Shown here: positions 1-5,155 of the stretch, piece after piece
Layout of the letters: the number at the start of each line of letters is the position of its first letter
Position numbering within the stretch: position 1 is the first letter of the stretch
Source of the DNA: DATLFI01 sp035524895
Lineage (GTDB): Bacteria > Acidobacteriota > Thermoanaerobaculia > Multivoradales > Multivoraceae
Reading direction: 5' to 3'
Length of the DNA stretch: 5,207 bases
NCBI GenBank assembly: GCA_035524895.1
Contig: DATLFI010000249.1
Location: forward strand, 1 to 5,207
The notes under the pieces: model-generated
Seen by the model: the letters and a program-made list of their open reading frames with translations, nothing else
The model's database searches: none
What the model was told of the DNA's origin: nothing
Program-made: the position numbers and the translations under genes

Positions 1-204
1 GCAGCCTCGCGAGCATCGCGCTGGAGCTCGAGGCCACAGCTCGTCCCCGGCAAGCCCTGCCGAGACGGAGACCAGGTGCAGACCAGGACCAGGACCAGGA
101 GGACCAGACTGACCGACCGACCAGACGACCGACGACCCGCCAGGTGGCCAGGTGGCCAGGTGCCAGAGGCTTCGCTCGCTGTGAGTTTTCGTCGGATCTC
201 CGGG
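1..204. other. Left-edge segment: possible tail of a gene, then short tandem repeats
   Basis: No complete gene is visible. On the plus strand, the frame starting at base 3 is open to a TAA at 252-254. Its first dozen codons (SLASIALELEA) end almost only in G or C and look like the end of an amphipathic helix, so this may be the C-terminal tail of a gene entering from the left. From about base 80 the frame runs through repeats and reads as Asp-Gln repeats, then Arg-rich low-complexity sequence. From about base 205 it crosses into the copy A element, so any native end has been lost or replaced. The product is not recognised. Confidence 0.2.
81..162. repeat. Cluster of short tandem repeats
   Basis: Three adjoining simple repeats. 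GACCAG occurs three times in tandem at 81-98 and once more at 102-107. GACC/GACGACC units fill about 111-137. The 8-bp unit CCAGGTGG is repeated almost three times at 140-162. The 6-bp unit is in phase with the open frame that enters from the left; the 8-bp unit is not. They look like slippage products just before the conserved block of the transposase-like element. Confidence 0.75.
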
Positions 205-272
205 AGTTTCAGTGGCGATCCGGCGCCAGCAGGGACAGCCACCTTGCGTCTTAATCGGGTGGAGGACCACCC
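205..272 (+). repeat. Conserved leader of the Y1 element, copy A
   Basis: This stretch aligns with 4080-4147 at a constant offset of 3875 apart from small compensating indels. Shared blocks are GTGGCGAT (212-219), GGCGCCAG, CTTGCGTC and GAGGACCACCCGTGG. It carries GGAGG about 7 nt before the GTG at 273, the likely ribosome binding site of the transposase-like gene. Conservation of a noncoding leader in both copies suggests that the duplicated unit extends at least 70 bp upstream of the start codon. Confidence 0.7.
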
Positions 273-1058
273 GTGGGGCCGCTATCCCAGATACCACCCC
301 CCGACGGAGCGGGAAAGAACCCTGGTCGAGATCACGAGTCGCGTGACGCAGGGGAGAGCACTGCTGCGTCCGAGTACGAAGCTGAACCGAGGATGATCGG
401 CGTAATCGGGCGAGCTCAGCGGTTGTACGGCGTGAAGATCCACGCCATCGGCTACCTCAGCAACCACGGTCACGAGCTCTGCTCGTTCGAGGACGTCGAG
501 CAGCAGGCGCTCTTTATGCAACACGTCCAGTGCAATCTCTCGAAGGAGATCGGTCGGCTCCACGACTGGCCGGGGGCGGTGGGAACGGCGGTATCGCGGG
601 ATTCCCGTCAGCGAAGAGGAGGTGCAGTACGAGCGCCGACGATCGAGAAGGTGGAGCTGTCGCCGATGCCGCTCTGGGAGCATCTGACTCCGGAGGAGTA
701 CCGGGCGAGGGTGCGTACCATGATCGAGGGCATCGCCGAGGAGGCCCGAGAGCAAAATCGAGCTCGCGGCAAGCGGGCGATGGGTGTCGCCGTGATCCTT
801 GCGCGCCACCCGCACAGCCGGCCCGAGCACCTCGACCGATCGCCGGCGCCGCAGGTGCATTGCTCGTCGAAGGAGAAACGCGCAGAGTTCTGGGAGGCGT
901 TCAAGGAGTTCATGGCGCGATATCGAGTTAGCGCCGAACGGCTCCGCCACGGCGAGCTGACCGCGGCCTTCCCGGCGAACTGTTTCGCGCCACGGCGGCA
1001 ATTCGTGCCTCGCCAGTGCGAGCCTGAGCCGCGAGCGAGGGCGCCGGGCACGCGGTAG
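273..1058 (+). pseudogene. Y1 (HUH) transposase-like gene, copy A, inactivated
   Basis: This is a broken paralogue of the gene at 4148-5155. It keeps the HUH-like SNHGHE motif and the C-terminal extension, but comparison with copy B shows several lesions: one extra G in the run at 275-278, a 1-nt loss near 390, a 2-nt loss near 582, a 3-nt loss near 616, and a deletion of about 190 nt after 627. The deletion removes copy B residues about 121-184, including the likely catalytic tyrosine (copy B Tyr126). Because the changes nearly cancel, an uninterrupted 261-codon frame survives, but its first 40 residues and a stretch before the deletion are out of frame with the family. Over the colinear stretch 641-995, my hand count gives 41 mismatches in 355 (about 88% identity to copy B), mostly silent. 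The end after 995 (reading APRRQFVPRQ) resembles the usual family ending and is probably native. The stop is TAG at 1056-1058. Confidence 0.85.
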
Positions 1059-1261
1059 CGGCGGATCGACGCTCAACTGGTGCTCGGCCTCGGCGGACGG
1101 AGGGACGCCGGGGTCGAGGTGCGTCTGGAAAGACCGGCAGAGTGGTCAGCGAACCGCTGTCGAGGACGATCTCGGGGCGGCGGCGTCGCCGCAGCCGTCC
1201 ATTGTGGCTGCGCTGCGCCGGCGATCGAGGGGTTGAGCGACCTTCCTCCAACGAGGTCCTT

Positions 1262-1319
1262 GGCACCTTCTTCCACCGGCACCTTCTTCCACCGAGACGA
1301 GGTGCGGAGACGAGGTGCT
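1262..1319. repeat. Two adjacent tandem duplications (16 bp and 13 bp)
   Basis: GGCACCTTCTTCCACC occurs at 1262-1277 and again at 1278-1293 without a mismatch. It is followed directly by GAGACGAGGTGC plus one variable base at 1294-1306 and 1307-1319. The unit sequences are unrelated, so they arose as separate duplication events. Confidence 0.9.
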
Positions 1320-1342
1320 AGGGGGCTTCGCAGAGTCTCCAC

Positions 1343-1370
1343 CACCTCAATGGCACCTCAATGGCACCTC
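1343..1370. repeat. 11-bp tandem duplication next to the copper-protein stop codon
   Basis: CACCTCAATGG is repeated at 1343-1353 and 1354-1364, then CACCTC at 1365-1370, directly against the stop codon of the minus-strand copper protein gene. The 14-bp string ACCACCTCAATGGC at 1341-1354 recurs exactly at 2045-2058, on the other side of that gene. Confidence 0.9.
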
Positions 1371-1778
1371 CTAAGACTCGACCTCGTCGCGCATGCGCTC
1401 GCAGGCTCGTTGGCAGGCTTTGGAGGCCTCCGCGCAGATTCGGCAGTGGGCCATGCGCTCGGCGTGTTTCTCGCACTCCTCGGCGCAGACGCGGCAGGCG
1501 GTCGCGCACGCATCGAGGAGGGCTTTGAGAGTCGCGGCGTCCTGGCGGCCAGGACGGGCCAGCAAGGCGCCCGTGGCGCGGCAGACGTCGGCGCAGTCGA
1601 GGTCGAGACGGATGCAGTCGCGCATCGGGGTCGGATCGTCCTCCGAAAGGCAGGCGTCGGCGCAGGCGGTGCAGACGGCGGCGCACTCTGCCGTCGCCGC
1701 GACGACGCCGAAGGCCTCGTCGCCGGCGTCGGTCGCGGGCTGGGGATGGTGGCTGAAGATCTGGCGGACTCGGTCCAT
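1371..1778 (-). CDS. Four-helix-bundle copper-storage protein (DUF326 / Csp-like)
   Basis: A 135-residue protein with 15 cysteines at 32, 36, 39, 43, 55, 62, 66, 91, 95, 98, 102, 112, 115, 122 and 126, spaced as CxxxC, CxxC and CxxxCxxCxxxC along predicted helices; His105 and His111 lie among them. This is the hallmark of the DUF326 family, whose characterised members (Csp1, Csp3) are four-helix bundles that bind many Cu(I) ions through thiolates inside the bundle. There is no signal peptide or Tat motif, so a cytosolic Csp3-like copper store is the best guess. The ATG at 1776-1778 is preceded by GAGGAG at 1787-1792, a well-placed ribosome binding site. A sigma-54-like promoter lies about 60 bp upstream. 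No copper ATPase, chaperone or regulator gene is adjacent, so it looks like a single-gene unit. Binding of metals other than copper cannot be excluded. Confidence 0.92.
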   Translation of the reverse strand: MDRVRQIFSHHPQPATDAGDEAFGVVAATAECAAVCTACADACLSEDDPTPMRDCIRLDLDCADVCRATGALLARPGRQDAATLKALLDACATACRVCAEECEKHAERMAHCRICAEASKACQRACERMRDEVES

Positions 1779-1786
1779 CGGGAGGT

Positions 1787-1792
1787 CTCCTC
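1787..1792 (-). promoter_or_regulatory. Ribosome binding site of the copper-storage gene
   Basis: On the minus strand this reads GAGGAG, 8 nt before the ATG at 1778. It supports that ATG as the true start. The frame has no comparably placed alternative start. Confidence 0.7.
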
Positions 1793-1834
1793 GGGGGTCG
1801 TTGGTGGTGGGCCGGGCGGACGGCTGGAGAGTGA

Positions 1835-1850
1835 TGCAAGCGGCGTTCCG
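1835..1850 (-). promoter_or_regulatory. Candidate sigma-54 (-24/-12) promoter of the copper-storage gene
   Basis: The minus strand reads CGGAACGCCGCTTGCA. Against the sigma-54 consensus TGGCACG-N4-TTGCW it differs at only two positions and keeps the invariant GG-N10-GC spacing. It would start transcription near 1825, giving a leader of about 45 nt before the ATG at 1778. RpoN promoters are common in myxobacteria. No enhancer-binding-protein gene or clear upstream activator repeat is seen in the window, so this rests on the core match alone. Confidence 0.42.
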
Positions 1851-2230
1851 GTTTCGAGGACACGGTCCGACGAATCGTGAGCGGCGGTTCGGGACCCGTC
1901 CAGGCGCGGCGACCGACTTCGCGGGGCGGCGGCGGGAAACGAGGCACGGTCAGGAGATCGAGGCACTCGCGACCGAAAGGGCGAGCAGCGTGGGCCTGAC
2001 CTACGGCCGCCGCGCCCGCGGTCGCCCCAACCCGCCATGGCATGACCACCTCAATGGCCTGTGGACTCGCCCGACCGAGAGGCTCCGTGTCAGTATTGAA
2101 TCGGGCGGTCGCGCCTCTGGATCCAGGACTCAGGCAGTGGGCTCGGCGAGCTCGGCTCGCGGTGAAGCGTCGTTAACCTGTGCAAGTCCTCGGGCTGCGT
2201 CAAGACCTGACACAATCCTCTCCGAGCCCA
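1851..2230. other. Gene-free interval between divergent genes
   Basis: This interval separates the copper-storage gene (minus) from the SEC-C gene (plus). Open frames here are Arg/Pro/Ser-rich and partly antisense to real coding, and I support none of them. Visible elements are the second copy of ACCACCTCAATGGC at 2045-2058 and a 10-bp perfect palindrome CTGGATCCAG at 2117-2126. The palindrome could be an operator, but it has no supporting context. Confidence 0.5.
2045..2058. repeat. Distant exact copy of a 14-bp repeat
   Basis: ACCACCTCAATGGC here is identical to 1341-1354, in the same orientation. Identity stops abruptly on both sides. The two copies bracket the copper-storage gene and its putative promoter, about 704 bp apart. 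Confidence 0.8.
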
Positions 2231-2476
2231 ATGACGACGCCGGCGAGAGTACGACGCAACGAGCGGTGTCCCTGCGGTAGCGGGCGCAAGTACAAGAACT
2301 GCTGCGCGCGGAAGAAGACCAGGACGCCTTCTTGGCAGATCGCGGTCTTGGTCGCCGTTGGCCTCGCCGTGGCCTTCGCAGCGGTCTCGTGGATACGGTC
2401 CGCCCGAAGCTCCGGCAACGGCCCGACCTGTCCGCCGGGGCAGGTGTGGTCGAGCGAGCACGGCCACTGCCACTGA
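2231..2476 (+). CDS. Small SEC-C motif protein with one membrane helix
   Basis: An 81-residue protein. Residues 9-25 (RNERCPCGSGRKYKNCC) are a textbook SEC-C motif: CxC at 13 and 15 and the CC pair at 24-25 form the zinc site first described at the SecA C-terminus and found in many small proteins. A basic patch (26-31) is followed by a hydrophobic helix at about 36-55. The tail from 67 (CPPGQVWSSEHGHCH) has two Cys and three His and could hold a second metal or a disulfide. With the positive-inside rule, the zinc motif would be cytoplasmic and the tail periplasmic. I chose the ATG at 2231 because the SEC-C motif normally sits at the very N-terminus; a GTG at 2180 would add 17 residues with no family character. 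Neither start has a strong ribosome binding site. The cellular role is unknown. Confidence 0.75.
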   Translation: MTTPARVRRNERCPCGSGRKYKNCCARKKTRTPSWQIAVLVAVGLAVAFAAVSWIRSARSSGNGPTCPPGQVWSSEHGHCH

Positions 2477-2508
2477 CGCGGAGCACACTTCCTCTCGCCA
2501 CTGCTGCT

Positions 2509-2790
2509 CAACGAGATCCAGCAAGGAACCCCATTGGGGGATCGCGGAGCTTTGGCTGCGCGCTCAGCGACCGCTGCAGCGAACCGGGCGAAGAGATCAC
2601 CGGGAAGACGGTGCTCGAAACGCCAAGTGATCGCCATCGGACGTTCGCCCTTGTGGCTGACGCAGGTGGCCGGGCCGAGGAATCAGAAGGCTCGGTCGTC
2701 GGTGCTGATGCCCGCGAAGAGCATCACGTCGGAGCCCTGGCACGCGGGGTTCTGATCGCGGCGTCCGGTCCGGCTGTTCTCGCGGGTCAC
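2509..2790 (-). pseudogene. Unrecognised coding remnant interrupted by a TGA
   Basis: On the minus strand, the frame from about 2790 down to 2509 has almost exclusively G/C-ending codons between 2790 and 2640, typical of genuine coding in this DNA. It reads NPACQGSDVMLFAGISTDD, then hits TGA at 2683-2685, then continues in the same frame with FLGPATCVSHKGERPMAITW and PNGVPCWISL. A new ATG at 2637 could restart translation. Codon bias fades below about 2620. The simplest reading is a decayed small gene with an in-frame nonsense change. I do not recognise the family, and nothing suggests selenocysteine use. The plus-strand frames over this stretch look like shadows. Confidence 0.33.
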
Positions 2791-2840
2791 TCCCTGACAT
2801 GACTCTCCCACAGTGGACGAGCTCCTGCGAGATCGCGTAA

Positions 2841-3052
2841 TCACGGTCGCGAGTCGTCGGTGAGAATGAACCGGCCGTCTTGTCGAGGGTGAACGCGAAC
2901 CGGTCGACCTCGTCCTCAGGAAGCCAGCGGACTCCCGTCTGCCAGGCCGCGATGCGGGCCCCCTTGCCTTGGCTCGCAGTTCCGTTGGACACGCAGTCGC
3001 GGACCGACATCTCCTCGAGATGCGACCGGCCCGCGAGCTCTCTCTCCACCAC
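2841..3052 (-). pseudogene. Unrecognised small gene after vapC, probably frameshifted
   Basis: It starts about 13 nt after the vapC stop, at a GTG (3050-3052) in the same frame as vapC. The first about 58 codons have strong G/C-ending bias and read for example MSVRDCVSNGTASQGKGARI and WLPEDEVDRFAFTLD. Near 2880 the bias leaves this frame, and a different frame takes over with QDGRFILTDDSRP followed by TGA at 2841-2843. One extra base near 2880 would join the two into a protein of about 70 residues. I read this as a single-nucleotide deletion, or a sequencing error. No ribosome binding site is seen at the GTG, so translation might be coupled to vapC. The function is unknown. If the frameshift is not real, the original frame runs on to about 2597, but with poor codon character. 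Confidence 0.38.
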
Positions 3053-3064
3053 GTGCAGGGCAAC

Positions 3065-3472
3065 TCAGTTGGTCACGAATTCGACATCGACACCGACGAG
3101 CTCGTAGATTCCCAGAGCGCGCTGGTCGGCAGTGACGAGGGTGGCGTTGCGGAGCTTGGCAGTCAAAGCGACGAGGGCGTCGTACACGGCGCCTCCAGTT
3201 CGACGCTCGTCTGCGAGCCGGCGAATCAGGCTTCGCTGCTGATCGATCTCGGGTGATGGGAGCACCAGCGTGAAGCGACTGTCGAGCCATTGCCCGACCA
3301 ACTCGGGGCTCGCTCGATAGGGAGGCGGGAAGCCGGTCAGCACGGAATACGTCTCGAGAAGCGCATGTGCCGGAAGTGCAGCGCCGCCGTCGAGCACGCG
3401 GCGAGCAGATCCGTTGAGCTCGTGCCAGTCACCGAACGCGGCCACAGCGATCGAGCTGTCGACCGCCCTCAT
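3065..3472 (-). CDS. vapC: VapC-type PIN-domain ribonuclease toxin
   Basis: A 135-residue single-domain PIN protein, normal in length for VapC. The acidic metal-binding residues are all present: Asp5 in AVDSSIAV, Glu40 in LLETYSVLT, Asp98 in VYDALVAL and Asp116 in VTADQRA. VapC toxins are Mg/Mn-dependent RNases that typically cut tRNA or rRNA and are held inactive by the cognate VapB; the target of this one cannot be read from sequence. Its ATG (3470-3472) overlaps the stop of the upstream antitoxin gene by 4 nt (ATGA), indicating translational coupling. The toxin looks intact, with no frameshift or missing catalytic residue. Confidence 0.93.
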   Translation of the reverse strand: MRAVDSSIAVAAFGDWHELNGSARRVLDGGAALPAHALLETYSVLTGFPPPYRASPELVGQWLDSRFTLVLPSPEIDQQRSLIRRLADERRTGGAVYDALVALTAKLRNATLVTADQRALGIYELVGVDVEFVTN

Positions 3473-3714
3473 CGACGCTGCGACTCGAGGACGGAGCGCA
3501 CGTCTTCGGCGCTGAGCCTAGGAAGGGGGTCCTCCGTCGTTGCAACGAGCCCCTTCCCCCGGCGAACGAGGCGCATGGGCACGGTCACTGGCTCGAGCTC
3601 GATCCGGCCTTCGCGAACGCGAAGCTCGAGCGTCGTCCCGCCTTCGAGCTGAAGCTCGTCGCGGAAGCGCTTGGGTACGACGATGCGGCCGGAACCATCG
3701 ATGGTGACTCGCAT
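3469..3714 (-). CDS. vapB: VapB antitoxin with AbrB/MazE-type DNA-binding domain
   Basis: An 81-residue protein. Residues 1-45 form a SpoVT-AbrB swapped-hairpin domain, seen in RVTIDGSGRIVVPKRFRDEL followed by beta-strand sequence ending in RIELEP. This domain dimerises and binds operator DNA. The remaining about 35 residues, ending in DVRSVLESQRR, would be the flexible part that wraps and blocks VapC. It is the first gene of the operon and overlaps vapC by 4 nt. Antitoxins of this class repress their own operon, usually through a palindrome near the start codon, and a perfect 12-bp palindrome ends 10 nt before this ATG. The ribosome binding site is weak (TAGG about 8 nt upstream). Confidence 0.93.
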   Translation of the reverse strand: MRVTIDGSGRIVVPKRFRDELQLEGGTTLELRVREGRIELEPVTVPMRLVRRGKGLVATTEDPLPRLSAEDVRSVLESQRR

Positions 3715-3723
3715 GGGCTCAGC

Positions 3724-3735
3724 CTACCATGGTAG
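3724..3735. promoter_or_regulatory. Perfect 12-bp palindrome, candidate VapB/VapBC operator
   Basis: CTACCATGGTAG is a perfect inverted repeat ending 10 bp upstream of the vapB start (3714). Its position fits autoregulation by an AbrB-type antitoxin. It also contains the ATG (3729-3731) of the divergent small ORF, so a bound complex would cover that start. The assignment is inferred from symmetry and position only; a 12-bp palindrome can occur by chance. Confidence 0.45.
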
Positions 3736-3929
3736 AGAAATGCCAGTTGGGAGCGGTGTCTGCAGGCGCCCGGGTTTGCGTCTCTCTTGCCGAGGCGGAC
3801 GATCTCGCAGAAGCCGGCTTCGAGCCGTGGCTGATGGACGGCGACGCCGACCTCGTCCTCGTCGATCCTGCGGAGGGAACGGCGGTGCGGTGGCGGCCGG
3901 ACGCGGTCTGGACCGAGATCGGCGACTGA
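3729..3929 (+). CDS. Small acidic hypothetical protein, divergent from vapBC
   Basis: A 66-residue acidic ORF on the strand opposite vapBC; the two start codons are separated by 14 bp. Most codons end in G or C, and the product (for example GFEPWLMDGDADLVLVDPAE, then a Trp-containing end VWTEIGD) looks like a compact alpha/beta domain rather than a random frame. There is an in-frame TGA at 3705, so the ATG at 3729 is the first ATG available; an internal GTG lies near 3756. No ribosome binding site precedes the ATG, which falls inside the candidate operator palindrome. There is no membrane segment, signal peptide or recognised motif. It could be a genuine conserved small protein or a chance frame. 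Confidence 0.42.
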   Translation: MVEKCQLGAVSAGARVCVSLAEADDLAEAGFEPWLMDGDADLVLVDPAEGTAVRWRPDAVWTEIGD

Positions 3930-4079
3930 TGCTCGAGCGCGGCAGCCTCCTGGTCGTTGGGCTCGATCCCACCCGCGGGCACGAGCGATCGGATCGAAGT
4001 GCTAGGCATGTAGTTGGCAGCGGCTTGCGATGAGGACCGAGGTGACAGGGGCTTGGCGGAGGGCCCATCAGGTAGTCGG
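3930..4079. other. Short spacer before copy B
   Basis: There is no gene and no clear regulatory element. The segment 3950-3985 faintly resembles the 3' half of a Met-type tRNA, but its arms do not pair properly; this is discussed under rejected observations. The conserved leader of the transposase-like element begins at about 4080. Confidence 0.4.
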
Positions 4080-4147
4080 GGTTCCCGTGGCGATTTCGGC
4101 GCCAGGAGAGACTGGCATCTTGCGTCCTTCTCGGGTGAGGACCACCC
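4080..4147 (+). repeat. Conserved leader of the Y1 element, copy B
   Basis: Homologous to 205-272. It includes GAGG about 7 nt before the GTG at 4148, and an in-frame TGA at 4136-4138, which makes that GTG the first possible start. Copy B alone has a neat inverted repeat, GCCAG-GAGAGA-CTGGC, at about 4101-4116. It is not preserved in copy A, so a role as a transposase-recognised hairpin is doubtful. Confidence 0.65.
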
Positions 4148-5155
4148 GTGGGCCGCTATCCCAGATACCACCCCCCTACGGAGCGGGAAAGATCCCTGGT
4201 CGAGATCACGAGCCGCGTGATGCAGGGGAGAACACTGCTGCGTCCGAGTACGAAGCTGAACCGGCGGATGATCGGCGTGATCGGACGCGCTCAGCGGCTG
4301 TACGGGGTGAAGATCCACGCCCTCGGCTACCTCAGCAACCACGGGCACGAAATCTGCTCGTTCAGGGACGTCGAGCAGCAGGCGCTCTTTATGCAGTTCG
4401 TCCAGTGCAATCTCTCGAAGGAGATCGGTCGGCTCCATGACTGGCCGGGGCCGATGTGGGGTCGGCGGTATCGCGGGATTCCGATCAGCGAAGAAGAGGA
4501 GGTGCAGAGTTCGCGTCTCCGGTACGTCCTCAGCCAGGGGTGCAAGGAGGGCTTGGTGGAGCATCCGCTCGAGTGGCCGGGAGTCAACTCCGCGTGGCAC
4601 CTCTGGCACGGAACGACCGAAATGGAAGGGGAGTGGGTCGACCGCACGGCGCTCTACAACGCGCGACGTCGTAAGGGCGGCTCCTTGCTGTCCGAGGACG
4701 ATTTCACGACGATCGAGAAGGTGGAGCTGTCGCCGATGCCGCTCTGGCAGGATCTGACTCCGGAGGAGTACCGGGCCAAGGTTCGCACGATGATAGAGAG
4801 CATTGCCGAGGAGGCTCGCGAGCGGAACCGAGCACGCGGCAAGCGGGCAATGGGTATCGCTGTGGTTCTTGCGCGCCACCCCCACAGCCGGCCCGAGCAT
4901 CTCGACCGATCGCCGGCGCCGCAGGTGCACTGCTCGTCGCAGGAAAAGCGTGCCGAGTTCTGGGAGGCGTTCAAGGAGTTCGTGGCGCGGTATCGCGTCG
5001 GCGCCGAACAGCTTCGCGACGGCGAGCTCACCGCCGCCTTCCCGGCGAACTGCTTTGCGCCACGGAGGAGAGGGACCAGCCCACGACGAACCGAGAGTGC
5101 AGGTCCAGCAGCACGGCCAGATAGCACCACCCCTCGCGCGTACGCAGGTACGTGA
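4148..5155 (+). CDS. Y1 (HUH) transposase-like protein, copy B, with altered C-terminus
   Basis: A 335-residue protein of the IS200/REP-associated Y1 transposase superfamily, whose active members nick single-stranded DNA through a tyrosine. Visible features: the N-terminal RYPRYHPP...LVEITSR strand; an HUH-like motif His65-Gly66-His67 in LSNHGHE; WGRRYRGIPIS (104-114); the likely catalytic Tyr126 in LRYVLSQGCKEGLVEHP; and the EWPG element. Residues about 177-309 are the conserved C-terminal extension of the myxobacterial-type group (SPAPQVH, F-x6-F-x3-YR, FPANCF). The usual hydrophobic residue in the middle of HUH is Gly here. The GTG start is supported by GAGG 7 nt upstream and by an in-frame stop at 4136. 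From about 5066 the gene reads into antisense IS3 sequence, so the last about 30 residues (after FAPRR) are foreign and the native end is lost. Whether it is still active is uncertain. Confidence 0.85.
   Translation: MGRYPRYHPPTERERSLVEITSRVMQGRTLLRPSTKLNRRMIGVIGRAQRLYGVKIHALGYLSNHGHEICSFRDVEQQALFMQFVQCNLSKEIGRLHDWPGPMWGRRYRGIPISEEEEVQSSRLRYVLSQGCKEGLVEHPLEWPGVNSAWHLWHGTTEMEGEWVDRTALYNARRRKGGSLLSEDDFTTIEKVELSPMPLWQDLTPEEYRAKVRTMIESIAEEARERNRARGKRAMGIAVVLARHPHSRPEHLDRSPAPQVHCSSQEKRAEFWEAFKEFVARYRVGAEQLRDGELTAAFPANCFAPRRRGTSPRRTESAGPAARPDSTTPRAYAGT

Larger units (their letters stand above)
1059..1370. other. Gene-free spacer with tandem duplications
   Basis: No convincing gene is seen here. 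The open frames on both strands are rich in Arg, Pro and Ser and match no family I know. A compact GC inverted repeat (GCGGCG-T-CGCCGC) lies near 1177-1189, but it has no T-tract and too small a loop for a normal Rho-independent terminator. The last 110 bp are packed with the tandem duplications listed separately. The spacer lies downstream of both copy A and the copper protein gene, which converge on it. Confidence 0.5.

Noticed and set aside
81..162. CRISPR array or iteron origin
   Set aside because: Units are only 6-8 bp and adjoin directly with no spacers; no rep or cas gene is present.
282..1076. Long minus-strand open frame opposite copy A
   Set aside because: It is the antisense shadow of the pseudogene; its sequence parallels the shadow opposite copy B.
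1177..1189. GC-rich inverted repeat as a terminator
   Set aside because: The arms leave almost no loop and there is no T-tract on either strand.
1080..2280. Plus-strand open frames across the copper-storage gene
   Set aside because: They read Ser/Arg/Ala-rich sequence antisense to the cysteine-rich protein, which has clear family motifs and a ribosome binding site on the minus strand.
2683..2685. In-frame TGA as a selenocysteine codon
   Set aside because: The surrounding residues (AF-x-FLG) do not resemble a redox site, no SECIS-like hairpin was recognised, and the gene family is unknown; a nonsense mutation is simpler.
2880..3107. Plus-strand Ser/Thr-rich 75-codon ORF
   Set aside because: Its composition is typical of the antisense of GC-rich coding, and it overlaps the vapC end and the coding-like minus frame.
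3945..3990. tRNA-like T-arm and acceptor (GGTCGTTGGGCTCGATCCCAC)
   Set aside because: It resembles the 3' half of a Met-type tRNA, but the T-stem has a mismatch, the loop is out of register with the TTCRANY consensus, and there is no anticodon or D arm. At best it is a weak hint of an old integration site.
3719..4930. Long minus-strand open frame (403 codons) antisense to copy B
   Set aside because: It is opposite a clear Y1 transposase-like gene and has Arg/Leu/Pro/Ser-rich shadow composition. A matching shadow exists opposite copy A.
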